This document shows positions 26,618 through 34,234 of a DNA stretch of 64,000 nt, one piece after another. Under the pieces are notes generated by a model. The model saw nothing but the letters and a program-made list of their open reading frames with translations. It was not told where the DNA came from and did no database searches. Both the position numbers and the translations under genes were made by a program. Source of the DNA: Bradyrhizobium sp. 190 (GTDB lineage: Bacteria; Pseudomonadota; Alphaproteobacteria; Rhizobiales; Xanthobacteraceae); contig NZ_JADPJL010000062.1 of NCBI RefSeq assembly GCF_023073415.1, forward strand, positions 186,001 to 250,000. The letters run 5' to 3'. Each line of letters starts with the position of its first letter. The first letter of the stretch is position 1.

Positions 26618-26693
26618 GCAAGATCCCGAAAAGCGTATCCCCAGGCTCCAATCCTGCGGATGGCGACTGGCCTTCGGATAAGATCATGCTCGA
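26618..26693. repeat. Degenerate, expanded copy of the GAGCATGATC palindrome
   Basis: On the reverse strand it opens GAGCATGATCTTATCCGAAG and closes TTTTCGGGATCTTGCTC, as in the element at 16651-16699, but with about 25 extra bases in the middle. It separates the regulator from the preferred kinase start and happens to keep an open frame. Confidence 0.6.
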
Positions 26694-26711
26694 ATAAAAG
26701 AGCAAGGCTCA

Positions 26712-27383
26712 TCAGGTTCCGGGCGACGGCGGCGTCAGCAGATAGCCGAGCCCACGCACGGTCTGGATGATGTCGACGTCGAGCTTCTTGCGGATACGGC
26801 CGACGAATACTTCGATGGTGTTGGAGTCGCGATCGAAGTCCTGATCGTAGAGATGCTCGACCAGTTCGGTGCGCGACACCACACGCCCGGTGTGATGCAT
26901 CAGGTAGGCCAGCAGGCGATATTCGTGCGAGGTCATCTTGATCGGATTGCCGGAGACGCTGACCCGGCCGGTGCGCGTATCCAGCGACACCGGACCGCAA
27001 GTCAGTTCCGACTGGGCGTGACCGGCGGAGCGGCGCAACAGCGCGCGAATTCGCGCCAGCACCTCTTCCAGGTGGAACGGCTTGGCGACATAGTCGTCGG
27101 CGCCGGCGTCAAAACCCTGCACCTTGTCGCTCCAGCGGTCGCGCGCGGTGAGGATCAGGACCGGCATCGCGCGGCCGCCGCGGCGCCACGCCTCCAGGAC
27201 CGAGATCCCGTCCATCTTGGGCAGCCCGATGTCGAGCACGACGGCGTCATAAGGTTCGCTGTCACCGAGGAAATGCCCCTCCTCACCGTCGAACGCGCGA
27301 TCGACCACATAACCGGCATCCGTCAAAGCCGTCGTAAGCTGACGGTTGAGATCCGGATCGTCCTCAACAACGAGCAGGCGCAA
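26712..27383 (-). CDS. FeuP/PhoP-like OmpR-family response regulator
   Basis: 223 residues from a TTG at 27383 with GGAGG about 7 nt upstream; this starts the receiver exactly (M-R-L-L-V-V-E-D-D-P-D-L-N-R-Q-L). A TTG at 27395 is less likely. Phospho-acceptor Asp51 in V-V-L-D-I-G-L-P; switch Lys in Y-V-A-K-P-F. Winged-helix domain about 125-220 with the F-D-R-D-S-N-T-I-E-V-F-V-G-R-I-R-K-K recognition segment characteristic of the FeuP/PhoP branch. First gene of a pair with the kinase. Confidence 0.9.
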   Translation of the reverse strand: MRLLVVEDDPDLNRQLTTALTDAGYVVDRAFDGEEGHFLGDSEPYDAVVLDIGLPKMDGISVLEAWRRGGRAMPVLILTARDRWSDKVQGFDAGADDYVAKPFHLEEVLARIRALLRRSAGHAQSELTCGPVSLDTRTGRVSVSGNPIKMTSHEYRLLAYLMHHTGRVVSRTELVEHLYDQDFDRDSNTIEVFVGRIRKKLDVDIIQTVRGLGYLLTPPSPGT

Positions 27384-27616
27384 GCTGGCCTCCAAAAGTG
27401 AGCCCTACGATATCAGATCTCAAGATGAGGCTAACCGGCGTGAACGGGCCATGAACAGGGCGCACGGTGCAATGTTACTTTTTCGTCATCAGGCATTCCG
27501 CGGCCGGGCTTGGCCGCAAGCGAACGCCTAGCATGACCAATTGACTGCCCCAAGGGCCCACGCTTCCCCCTCCGCAGGAGGCGGGGCAAGTCCGAACGCG
27601 TTGCCCGGTCAGTCGC

Positions 27617-27769
27617 TCACGTGCGGAAGAATACGAACCAGACGATGCCCAGGATCAGAATCGCGAGCCCGGTCGAAACGGTTAGGAGCGCGAGCACCGA
27701 CGGGCCGGGTTCGGCCTGGCGCGCCTCCGTCGGGGTTTCAACGATCTGGCCATGTCGCTGCGTTGCCAT
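27617..27769 (-). CDS. Small single-pass membrane protein
   Basis: 50 residues from the ATG at 27769 (GAGG about 7 nt upstream). A hydrophilic N-terminus of about 25 residues is followed by one hydrophobic helix (S-V-L-A-L-L-T-V-S-T-G-L-A-I-L-I-L-G-I) ending F-F-R-T at the C-terminus, suggesting an N-in or tail-anchored protein. Function unknown. Confidence 0.6.
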   Translation of the reverse strand: MATQRHGQIVETPTEARQAEPGPSVLALLTVSTGLAILILGIVWFVFFRT

Positions 27770-28021
27770 GGGGACCTCTTCGAGTAAGTGCCTGTAATGC
27801 CAGCGAATGCTTCGACACCGCCGGTTAAAGCAACGCATGATCTGAAGTGATGTTCCGGCCCTTCGGGCCGTGCCACGCGGCAGCAGCGTCCAAAACGTCG
27901 CAGTGCGGCATCAGGCCGGACAGTTAACGCCGTTCCGAGATTCCCTCCCCGGGCATGTTTGAGACGGGATCATCCGATGGTATTCTTTCCGGTCGTCTGT
28001 TGCGTTTTTTCGGAGTAGCCC

Positions 28022-28987
28022 ATGGCCCCCCGCGCCAATTGGAAGGGTTTTCTACGCCTTTCGCTCGTGACCTGTCCGGTCGCCCTGTATCCGGCGACGT
28101 CGGACACCGAGAAGGTTTCCTTCAACCAGATCAACCGCAAGACCGGCCACCGGATCAAATACGCCAAGGTCGACGCCGAGACCGGCGAGGAAGTCGCCAA
28201 CGACGACATCATGAAGGGCTACAAGATCGACACCGATACCTACATCGAAGTGTCGAAGGACGAACTCGACGACATCGCGCTGGAATCGACCCGCACCATC
28301 GAGATCGACGAATTCGTTCCGAAATCCGATATCGACGGCCGCTATCTGATCCGGCCCTATTATCTCGTGCCGGACGGCAAGGTCGGCCACGACGCATTCG
28401 CGGTGATCCGCGAAACCATCCGCAGCATGGACAAGGTCGCGATCGGCCGCGTGGTGCTGACCAACCGCGAGCACATCATCGCGCTGGAGCCGCTCGACAA
28501 GGGGCTGATGGGAACGCTGCTGCGCTACCCCTACGAGGTGCGCAACGAGACGGAATATTTCGACGATATCCAGGATGTGAAGATCACCAAGGATATGCTT
28601 GATCTGGCAAGGCATATCGTCGAGCAGAAGTCTGGATCGTTCGAACCCGAGCAGTTCGAGGACCGCTACGAGCAGGCGCTGATCGACTTGATCAATCAGA
28701 AGCGCAACGGGCTAAGCACCAAGGCAAAGGCGGCGCCGAAGAGCTCCGGCAACGTCATCAACCTGATGGATGCGCTCAAGCGCAGCCTCGCCAGCGAAAA
28801 GCAGGCCGCCCCTGCCCCCGCCAAAACCAAGGGCAAGAAGCCGAAGAAGGCTGCCGCCGGCCAGCGCGAGATGCTGTTGCCGATCAGCGGCGACGGCAAG
28901 CGCGCAGCCAAGGAGACGGCAAAGGAAGCGCCGAAGAAGGCGGAGAAGCCGGTGCGATCAGCCGCCCGGACCAAAAAGGCCGGATGA
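28022..28987 (+). CDS. ku: Ku DNA end-binding protein (bacterial NHEJ)
   Basis: 321 residues with the bacterial Ku core (about 1-240): starts M-A-P-R-A-N-W-K-G-F-L-R-L-S-L-V, then conserved V-S-F-N-Q-I-N, Y-Y-L-V-P-D-G and H-I-I-A-L-E-P blocks. The C-terminal 90 residues are Lys/Ala-rich (K-T-K-G-K-K-P-K-K-A), the DNA-contacting tail seen in many alphaproteobacterial Ku proteins. It binds double-strand ends as a homodimer and recruits LigD. No ligD is next to it here. ATG with CGGAG about 6 nt upstream. Confidence 0.95.
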   Translation: MAPRANWKGFLRLSLVTCPVALYPATSDTEKVSFNQINRKTGHRIKYAKVDAETGEEVANDDIMKGYKIDTDTYIEVSKDELDDIALESTRTIEIDEFVPKSDIDGRYLIRPYYLVPDGKVGHDAFAVIRETIRSMDKVAIGRVVLTNREHIIALEPLDKGLMGTLLRYPYEVRNETEYFDDIQDVKITKDMLDLARHIVEQKSGSFEPEQFEDRYEQALIDLINQKRNGLSTKAKAAPKSSGNVINLMDALKRSLASEKQAAPAPAKTKGKKPKKAAAGQREMLLPISGDGKRAAKETAKEAPKKAEKPVRSAARTKKAG

Positions 28988-29023
28988 TTGGGCAAGGAGT
29001 GCGATAGCATCATCTAGCGCGCG

Positions 29024-29260
29024 ATGCCGTGGTCGACCCCGTTCGATGATCCGATACCGCTTCACGGCGGGCGCAAGCTCGCAACGCTGCAGCAGGCCGC
29101 CGACTACGTCATGGCATTGCCGGAAAAAGTGCAGCACGAGGCGCACTGGCAGGTCGCGGTCGAGAATCTGATCAATGCGGCGGAGACCGGCAGCGGCTGG
29201 CTGATGTTCGCGCGGATCGCTGTCATGCGGGCGCTCAATGCGGACGGGAAAGACAAATAG
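29024..29260 (+). CDS. Small conserved hypothetical protein
   Basis: 78 residues, soluble, with no signal peptide (begins M-P-W-S-T-P-F-D-D-P-I-P-L). Central segment Q-Q-A-A-D-Y-V-M-A-L-P-E-K-V-Q and a helical C-terminus resemble small proteins found in many rhizobial genomes, but I know no function. It starts 36 bases after ku on the same strand; AAGGAG lies too far upstream (about 24 nt) to be a good ribosome site. Confidence 0.6.
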   Translation: MPWSTPFDDPIPLHGGRKLATLQQAADYVMALPEKVQHEAHWQVAVENLINAAETGSGWLMFARIAVMRALNADGKDK

Positions 29261-29268
29261 TGCCGGTT

Positions 29269-29471
29269 TCAATCCCCGCCGCCGTCCCCGTCCCCGCTGC
29301 CAAAGTCCAGCCCGCCATCGCTACTGCCAGACGACCGGTCGTTGACCATCCAATCGATCAGCAGGACTGCGACCAATATCGCGGAGAACCACGCGCCACG
29401 GATTTTTGCACGTAGGCCAGGATTGGCGGCCCCCAGGTCATCAAGGTTGAGCCAAATAGCAGCTCTAGCAT
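29269..29471 (-). pseudogene. Possible broken small membrane protein with Gly/Asp-rich tail
   Basis: From an ATG at 29471 one frame gives M-L-E-L-L-F-G-S-T-L then stops after 37 codons. The neighbouring frame carries a hydrophobic helix (A-W-F-S-A-I-L-V-A-V-L-L-I-D-W-M-V) and a tail rich in Gly, Ser and Asp ending at 29269, but it has no start codon of its own. The two halves could be one small gene with a shifted frame. This is weak. Confidence 0.25.
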
Positions 29472-29492
29472 GATGTCTGCGCGGCCTTGCCG

Positions 29493-29657
29493 CTACTTGA
29501 TCGAGGTGCTGACGTCGGTGAATTTCCCGCTGAGCGCGGTGCCGATGCCGCTGACGGCGCTGACGATCACGATGCTGATGCCGGCGGCAATGATGCAATA
29601 TTCGATGGCGGTAGCACCGCATTCATCGTCGACAAATCGTGCCAATAATCGACGCAT
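29493..29657 (-). CDS. Flp-type (type IVb) pilin
   Basis: 54 residues from the ATG at 29657, which has AGGAG 8 nt upstream (an earlier in-frame start at 29699 is unsupported). After a short positively charged leader (M-R-R-L-L-A-R-F) comes the prepilin motif D-D-E-C-G-A-T-A-I-E-Y with the conserved G, E and Y, then a hydrophobic helix and F-T-D-V-S-T-S-I-K at the end, typical of Flp pilins of Tad pili. The Cys after I-E-Y is less common. No tad/cpa assembly genes are in the window, so it is an orphan or additional pilin. Confidence 0.85.
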   Translation of the reverse strand: MRRLLARFVDDECGATAIEYCIIAAGISIVIVSAVSGIGTALSGKFTDVSTSIK

Positions 29658-30016
29658 TGATAAACTCCTGTCGACGCTCCCGGATTTCTCCCGCGCCATA
29701 CTCGTTAAACTCTAGGCGGGAACGGTTGAAGAGGCCTTGACGAACAGAATGAACGATCGATTAAGGCGGACGAAGAATCCGCGCGCCCGGGAATCATAAC
29801 GATCTGCTTTCGCCCTCTGCCGGAACCGTTGCGCGCAAGAAAATTCTTCGCCGGCCTGCATCTTGGTAATTTACCGAACGAGCCCCTGGGGCGGCAAAAC
29901 GCATATCAGCACTTCCGCACGTATGCTTTGTCAGCGCTTTACCGGGCCCGAAAATCCTGTTCCTACTGTTGCAAATCGGCCGGACCAAACCGGCCTGCAT
30001 CAGGGGAGAGACCGTC
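29658..30016. promoter_or_regulatory. Divergent intergenic region between the pilin and the ThDP enzyme
   Basis: 359 bases with no supported gene. It should hold the promoters of both flanking genes. I saw GGGGAGAG at 30003-30010 as the ribosome site of the downstream gene, and no clear operator or RNA structure. Confidence 0.4.
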
Positions 30017-31651
30017 ATGAAGCTCGGCGCCGCCATTGCGGAAATCATGAAGCGCGAGGGAATCGAAATCCTCTGCGGCTATCCGGTCAACCATCTCATT
30101 GAATATGCCGCCAATGCCGACATCCGCCCCGTGATGGTGCGCCAGGAACGCATCGGCGTTCACATGGCGGACGCGATCTCGCGCGTCACTTCGGGCCAAT
30201 CGATCGGCGCATTCTGCATGCAGCATGGGCCCGGCGCCGAGAACGCGATGGGCGGCGTGGCGCAATGTTACGGCGAGTCGGTTCCCGTGCTGGTGCTGCC
30301 GATGGGCTATGCGCGAAGGCTCGCCAACATCGACCCGAATTTCAATTCCAGCCAGGCGATGAAGGCGTTCTCGAAATCGTCCGAGCCGATCAACATCGCC
30401 GCCGAGGTCTGCAACATTTTCCGGCGCGCGTTCACCAAACTGAAGAACGGCCGCGGCGGGCCTGTCATCGTCGAAATCCCCGCCGACATGTGGAACGAGG
30501 AAGTGCCGGAACCGCTGAACTATACGCCGGTGCTGCGCACCCGCTACGGCGCGGATCCCGTGCATGTGAAGGAAGCAGCCGCCCTCCTCGTCGCGGCGAA
30601 GCGCCCGGTTATCTACGCCGGCCAGGGCGTGCACTACGCCATGGCCTGGCCGCAGCTCAGGCGGCTGGCCGAGCGCCTCGCCATCCCCGTTACGACCAGC
30701 CTTGGCGGCAAATCGTCCTTTCCGGAAACGCATCCGCTGTCGCTGGGATCGGGCGGCCTCGCCGTGCCGCGCGCCGTGCCGAAATTTCTGGGCGACGCCG
30801 ACGTGATCTTCGGCATCGGCTGCTCCTTCACCGAGACGTCATTCGGCATCGCCATGCCGAAGGGCAAGACCATCATCCATTCGACGCTCGACCCCAACCA
30901 TCTCAACAAGGACGTTGAGGCCAGGATCGGCCTGGTCGGCGATTCCGGGCTCGTACTCGATGCCCTTTTGGAAGAGATCGGCAAGACTGTCACGACGGAT
31001 CGCGACGCGACGGCGGTCGCCGCCGAGATCGCAGCTTCGCATAAGGAATGGCTGGCGAAATGGCTGCCGAAGCTGACCCATAACGACGCGCCGCTGAACC
31101 CCTACCGCGTGCTGTGGGATCTGCAGCACACCGTCGACATCAACAACACCATCATCACCCACGACGCCGGCAGCCCGCGCGACCAGCTCTCGCCGTTCTG
31201 GAAATCCGTCGAACCGCTCTCTTATATCGGCTGGGGCAAGACCACTCAGCTCGGCTACGGCCTTGGGCTTGCGATGGGCGCCAAGCTGGCAAGGCCCGAC
31301 AAGCTCTGCATCAACGTCTGGGGCGATGCCGCGATCGGCTTCACCGGCATGGATTTCGAGACCGCGGTGCGCGAGCGCATTCCGATCATGTCGATCCTGT
31401 TGAACAATTTTTCCATGGCGATCGAGTTGAAGGTGATGCCGATCTCGACCGAGAAATACCGCTCGACCGACATTTCCGGCGATTACGCGGCGATGGCGCG
31501 CGCCTTCGGCGGTTATGGCGAGCGGGTGTTGAGGCCGGAAGACATCATCCCCGCCATCCAGCGCGGCATCCAGAAGACCCAGGAAGGCGTCCCGGTGCTG
31601 CTGGAGTTCATCACCAGCAAGGAGACCGAGGTGTCGCGGCCGGGGACCTGA
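30017..31651 (+). CDS. Thiamine-diphosphate-dependent enzyme, acetolactate-synthase-like
   Basis: 544 residues from the ATG at 30017 (GGGGAGAG 7 nt upstream); the in-frame start at 29969 lacks a site. The three ThDP-family domains are visible: Pyr domain with catalytic Glu44 in R-Q-E-R-I-G-V-H-M-A-D, a central domain (about 190-330), and the PP domain with W-G-D-A-A-I-G-F...L-L-N-N, the G-D-x...N-N cofactor motif. It should decarboxylate or ligate a 2-oxo acid. It is not a standard IlvB (no adjacent ilvH; low motif match). The substrate cannot be assigned. It is transcribed alone. Confidence 0.85.
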   Translation: MKLGAAIAEIMKREGIEILCGYPVNHLIEYAANADIRPVMVRQERIGVHMADAISRVTSGQSIGAFCMQHGPGAENAMGGVAQCYGESVPVLVLPMGYARRLANIDPNFNSSQAMKAFSKSSEPINIAAEVCNIFRRAFTKLKNGRGGPVIVEIPADMWNEEVPEPLNYTPVLRTRYGADPVHVKEAAALLVAAKRPVIYAGQGVHYAMAWPQLRRLAERLAIPVTTSLGGKSSFPETHPLSLGSGGLAVPRAVPKFLGDADVIFGIGCSFTETSFGIAMPKGKTIIHSTLDPNHLNKDVEARIGLVGDSGLVLDALLEEIGKTVTTDRDATAVAAEIAASHKEWLAKWLPKLTHNDAPLNPYRVLWDLQHTVDINNTIITHDAGSPRDQLSPFWKSVEPLSYIGWGKTTQLGYGLGLAMGAKLARPDKLCINVWGDAAIGFTGMDFETAVRERIPIMSILLNNFSMAIELKVMPISTEKYRSTDISGDYAAMARAFGGYGERVLRPEDIIPAIQRGIQKTQEGVPVLLEFITSKETEVSRPGT

Positions 31652-31683
31652 GACAGACGACTGCGAATGCCACGGACAGTATT

Positions 31684-31700
31684 CGCTCCAGCCTGGAGCG
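31684..31700. terminator. Short hairpin between convergent genes
   Basis: CGCTCCA, loop GCC, TGGAGCG, 32 bases after the ThDP gene. No T tract follows, so terminator function is uncertain. Confidence 0.35.
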
Positions 31701-31797
31701 ATGCGGATGCGCTTCGGCGGTGCGCCGGAGGGCACAAACACAAAATATCGAAAACAACCCCATGCAAAGTAGACACGTGTGAGGACAACGGTATCCC

Positions 31798-33372
31798 CTA
31801 CTCCGCCATCTCCGCCGGCGTCGAGGGGCCGGCGAGCGGCCGCTCCTCCATGAGGATGATGCAAACCGCGGCACAGGCCAGCAGTGCGGTGGCGGCGCCG
31901 AACACGTAGTGGAACGCGGTGATCATGTCGGCGACCGGTATGGCGTTCGCGGGTCCCCGATGTTCGCCGAGCGAGATGCCCGCGCCCAGCGCCATCAAGA
32001 GGATCGCGCTGAAGGCGGCGACCGTGAACGACGACATCAGCGAGCGGAAGAAATTCATCGCACCCGTCACGGTGCCGATCTGCGCGCGCGCCACCGAGTT
32101 CTGCAGCGAGACCACGCTGACCGGGAATGTCGTGCCTAACCCGAGCGCGAACAGCGACAGCACGACCAGCAAGGCCCACAGCGGCAGCGTCGTCACGGTC
32201 AGCACCGCACCGAAGATCGCCGCCGCCGAAGTGCCGGCGATCGCCACGCGCTTGTAGTGTTTGGCGCGCGCCATGGTCCGTCCGGCGATCGCAGCCCCGC
32301 AGGTGGAAATCGCAGCGAGCGGAATCAGCGCAAGCCCCGCTTCGCTCGCGGTCAAATGATAGACTACCTCGTAGTACAGCGGCAGATGCACGGTCAGCCC
32401 GGTGATGGCGCCCAGCGCACAGCCGCCGGCCACCATCGCGTAAGGCACCACCGTTCCGCCCATCAAGGGCAGCGGCAGGAACGGTTCGTCGGCATTGCGC
32501 CCGTGCCAGACGAAGGCGAACGCCAGCGCGACCGACGCGCCGATCATCGCCATGATCGCAGGCGACAGCCAGGCATAGCGATTGCCGCCCCAGCTCAGCA
32601 CCAGCATGACCACGACGGCGGAGGCCATCAGCAGCACTCCACCGAGCCAGTCTACCTTGCGCCGGCGATGGAACACCGGGATCTTGCCCATCTTCGGCAA
32701 CAGCAGAAACAGCGCGCCTATGGCGAGCGGCACGTTGATCCAGAAGATCATGGACCAGTGCAGATGCTCGGCAAACACGCCGCCGAGCACGGGACCCATC
32801 AAGCCTGCAGCCATCCAGACGCCGCTGAAATAGGCCTGATACCTGCCGCGCTCGCGGGGGCTGACCACGTCGGAGATCACGGTCTGCACGACCGGCATGA
32901 TGCCGCCGCCGCCGAGCCCCTGCAGGCCGCGCGCGACGATCAATACCGGCATGTTCGGCGCGACCGCGCAGAGGATCGAGCCGACCGTGAACAGGACAAG
33001 CGAAACGGTAATCATGACGCGGCGGCCGTAAATGTCGCTCAGCGTGCCGAATACCGGCGCGACCGCCGTCGAGGCCAGGAGATAGGCCGTGATGACCCAG
33101 GACAGGTTGCTGACGTCGTTGAACTGGCGGCCGATGGTCGGCAGCGCCGTCGCCACGATGGTCTGGTCGAGAGCGGCCAGGAACATCGTCAGCAACAGGC
33201 TCATCAGGATGGTGCGAACCTCGTCGGGGCTCAGCGGCGCAGGCGGCGCAATCGGCGGCGCATCGCTGACATCGATGACCTCCGTCGTGATGCGCGAGAG
33301 CTCTTCGCCGATATCATCAGGCAATGTCGTCTGGTCGGCAGGTTCACGACCCTGCCGCTGGTGCTTGTTCAT
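31798..33372 (-). CDS. MFS drug exporter of the DHA2 (EmrB/QacA) family
   Basis: 524 residues from the ATG at 33372; an ATG at 33486 would add 38 residues without a ribosome site. A hydrophilic N-terminus of about 60 residues precedes 14 predicted membrane segments. Family signatures: L-D-Q-T-I-V-A-T-A-L-P-T-I in helix 1, G-x-L-x-D-x-x-G-R-R (G-T-L-S-D-I-Y-G-R-R) in loop 2-3, and motif C-like G-P-V-L-G-G in helix 5. It should export a drug-like or toxic compound using the proton gradient. No EmrA-type membrane-fusion protein is adjacent. A 16-bp palindrome lies upstream. Confidence 0.9.
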   Translation of the reverse strand: MNKHQRQGREPADQTTLPDDIGEELSRITTEVIDVSDAPPIAPPAPLSPDEVRTILMSLLLTMFLAALDQTIVATALPTIGRQFNDVSNLSWVITAYLLASTAVAPVFGTLSDIYGRRVMITVSLVLFTVGSILCAVAPNMPVLIVARGLQGLGGGGIMPVVQTVISDVVSPRERGRYQAYFSGVWMAAGLMGPVLGGVFAEHLHWSMIFWINVPLAIGALFLLLPKMGKIPVFHRRRKVDWLGGVLLMASAVVVMLVLSWGGNRYAWLSPAIMAMIGASVALAFAFVWHGRNADEPFLPLPLMGGTVVPYAMVAGGCALGAITGLTVHLPLYYEVVYHLTASEAGLALIPLAAISTCGAAIAGRTMARAKHYKRVAIAGTSAAAIFGAVLTVTTLPLWALLVVLSLFALGLGTTFPVSVVSLQNSVARAQIGTVTGAMNFFRSLMSSFTVAAFSAILLMALGAGISLGEHRGPANAIPVADMITAFHYVFGAATALLACAAVCIILMEERPLAGPSTPAEMAE

Positions 33373-33509
33373 GTCGGACGTAATATTGTTCTGCGCGGCC
33401 AAAGCCGCCGAGATGGAATCGCCATATCGCAGGCACCTTAGAGGGCAAATTTCCCTCGCGGCAGACGCCTGCGCGCATGGGTGCATCCCGCGGGAATATC
33501 GTCGCGTTT

Positions 33510-33525
33510 CCGTGATCGATCACGG
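33510..33525. promoter_or_regulatory. 16-bp perfect palindrome CCGTGATCGATCACGG
   Basis: A perfect dyad located 138 bases before the start of the MFS exporter and just after the end of the YcgN gene. Its length suits a dimeric repressor such as a TetR or MarR protein, which often control DHA2 exporters. No regulator gene is adjacent, so this is inference. Confidence 0.4.
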
Positions 33526-33547
33526 CAGGAGGTTCAGGGCGTTACGT

Positions 33548-34063
33548 TCAGGCCTTCGGCCGCTTCTTCAGCCGCGCCCGTTTCGGCAATAGTGCCGGCC
33601 ATTGCACGATGTGGTCCTCGAGATCCTCATCGGCGATCTCGTCCTCGGTGCCTTGCACCCTGCCGCGCACCGAAACCCCGGCTTCATGCACGGTGTTGGG
33701 GTCCCCCGAAATCAGGGGATGCCACCAGTAGAGATCGCGCCCCTCCGCGACCAGCTTGTAGCCGCAGCTCGGCGGCAGCCAGTTCAGGGTGCGGACGTTC
33801 TCGGGCGTCAGGGGGACACAATCCGGAACCTTGTCGGAACGGTTCGGATAGTCCTTGCAGGCGCATAGCCCCGAATCCAGCAGCTTGCAGGAAACATGGG
33901 TGAAGTAGATTTTCCCGGTATCCTCGTCCTCGAGCTTTTCCAGGCAGCAGCGCGCGCAGCCGTCGCACAGGCTTTCCCATTCGGCGCTGGACATCTCCTC
34001 CAACGTCTTGGTTTTCCAGAAGAATCCCTCCTGGCTGGAAGCTCGCTTGGGCGGTGCGGTCAT
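33548..34063 (-). CDS. YcgN family cysteine-cluster protein
   Basis: 171 residues from the ATG at 34063; the longer open frame upstream is antisense to the penicillin-binding protein. The UPF0260/YcgN cysteine pattern is clear: C-D-G-C-A-R-C-C-L-E near the N-terminus, C-K-L-L-D, C-A-C-K-D-Y and P-D-C-V-P-L. This probably binds an iron-sulfur or zinc cluster. E-W-E-S-L-C and the conserved L-P-P-S-C-G-Y, W-W-H-P-L also match. The function is uncharacterised. Confidence 0.92.
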   Translation of the reverse strand: MTAPPKRASSQEGFFWKTKTLEEMSSAEWESLCDGCARCCLEKLEDEDTGKIYFTHVSCKLLDSGLCACKDYPNRSDKVPDCVPLTPENVRTLNWLPPSCGYKLVAEGRDLYWWHPLISGDPNTVHEAGVSVRGRVQGTEDEIADEDLEDHIVQWPALLPKRARLKKRPKA

Positions 34064-34234
34064 GAAGTCGGATGGTTTCCGGGTCGAGTTCGGCTGCAGC
34101 CCTTCTAGGGGGTCCGGCAACTCCGGCGCAAGCGGGCTGACTACGGGCACAAAAAAGGGTGGGAACGCGTTAGGGCTGACCACCAAAATGGTGAGCGAGA
34201 GCATTGGTTTATAGCCCCCGCTCGGATAGAACAA

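Noticed and set aside
26614..26712. Extension of the FeuQ-like kinase to the ATG at 26712
   Set aside because: The extra residues come from the repeat; kept only as an alternative start, though TGATG coupling makes it not impossible.
27855..27870. CGGCCC-TTC-GGGCCG hairpin ahead of the small membrane gene
   Set aside because: Six-base GC stems are frequent by chance in this DNA and no T tract follows.
32257..33441. 394-codon + strand frame
   Set aside because: Antisense to the MFS exporter; low-complexity His/Arg/Asp content.
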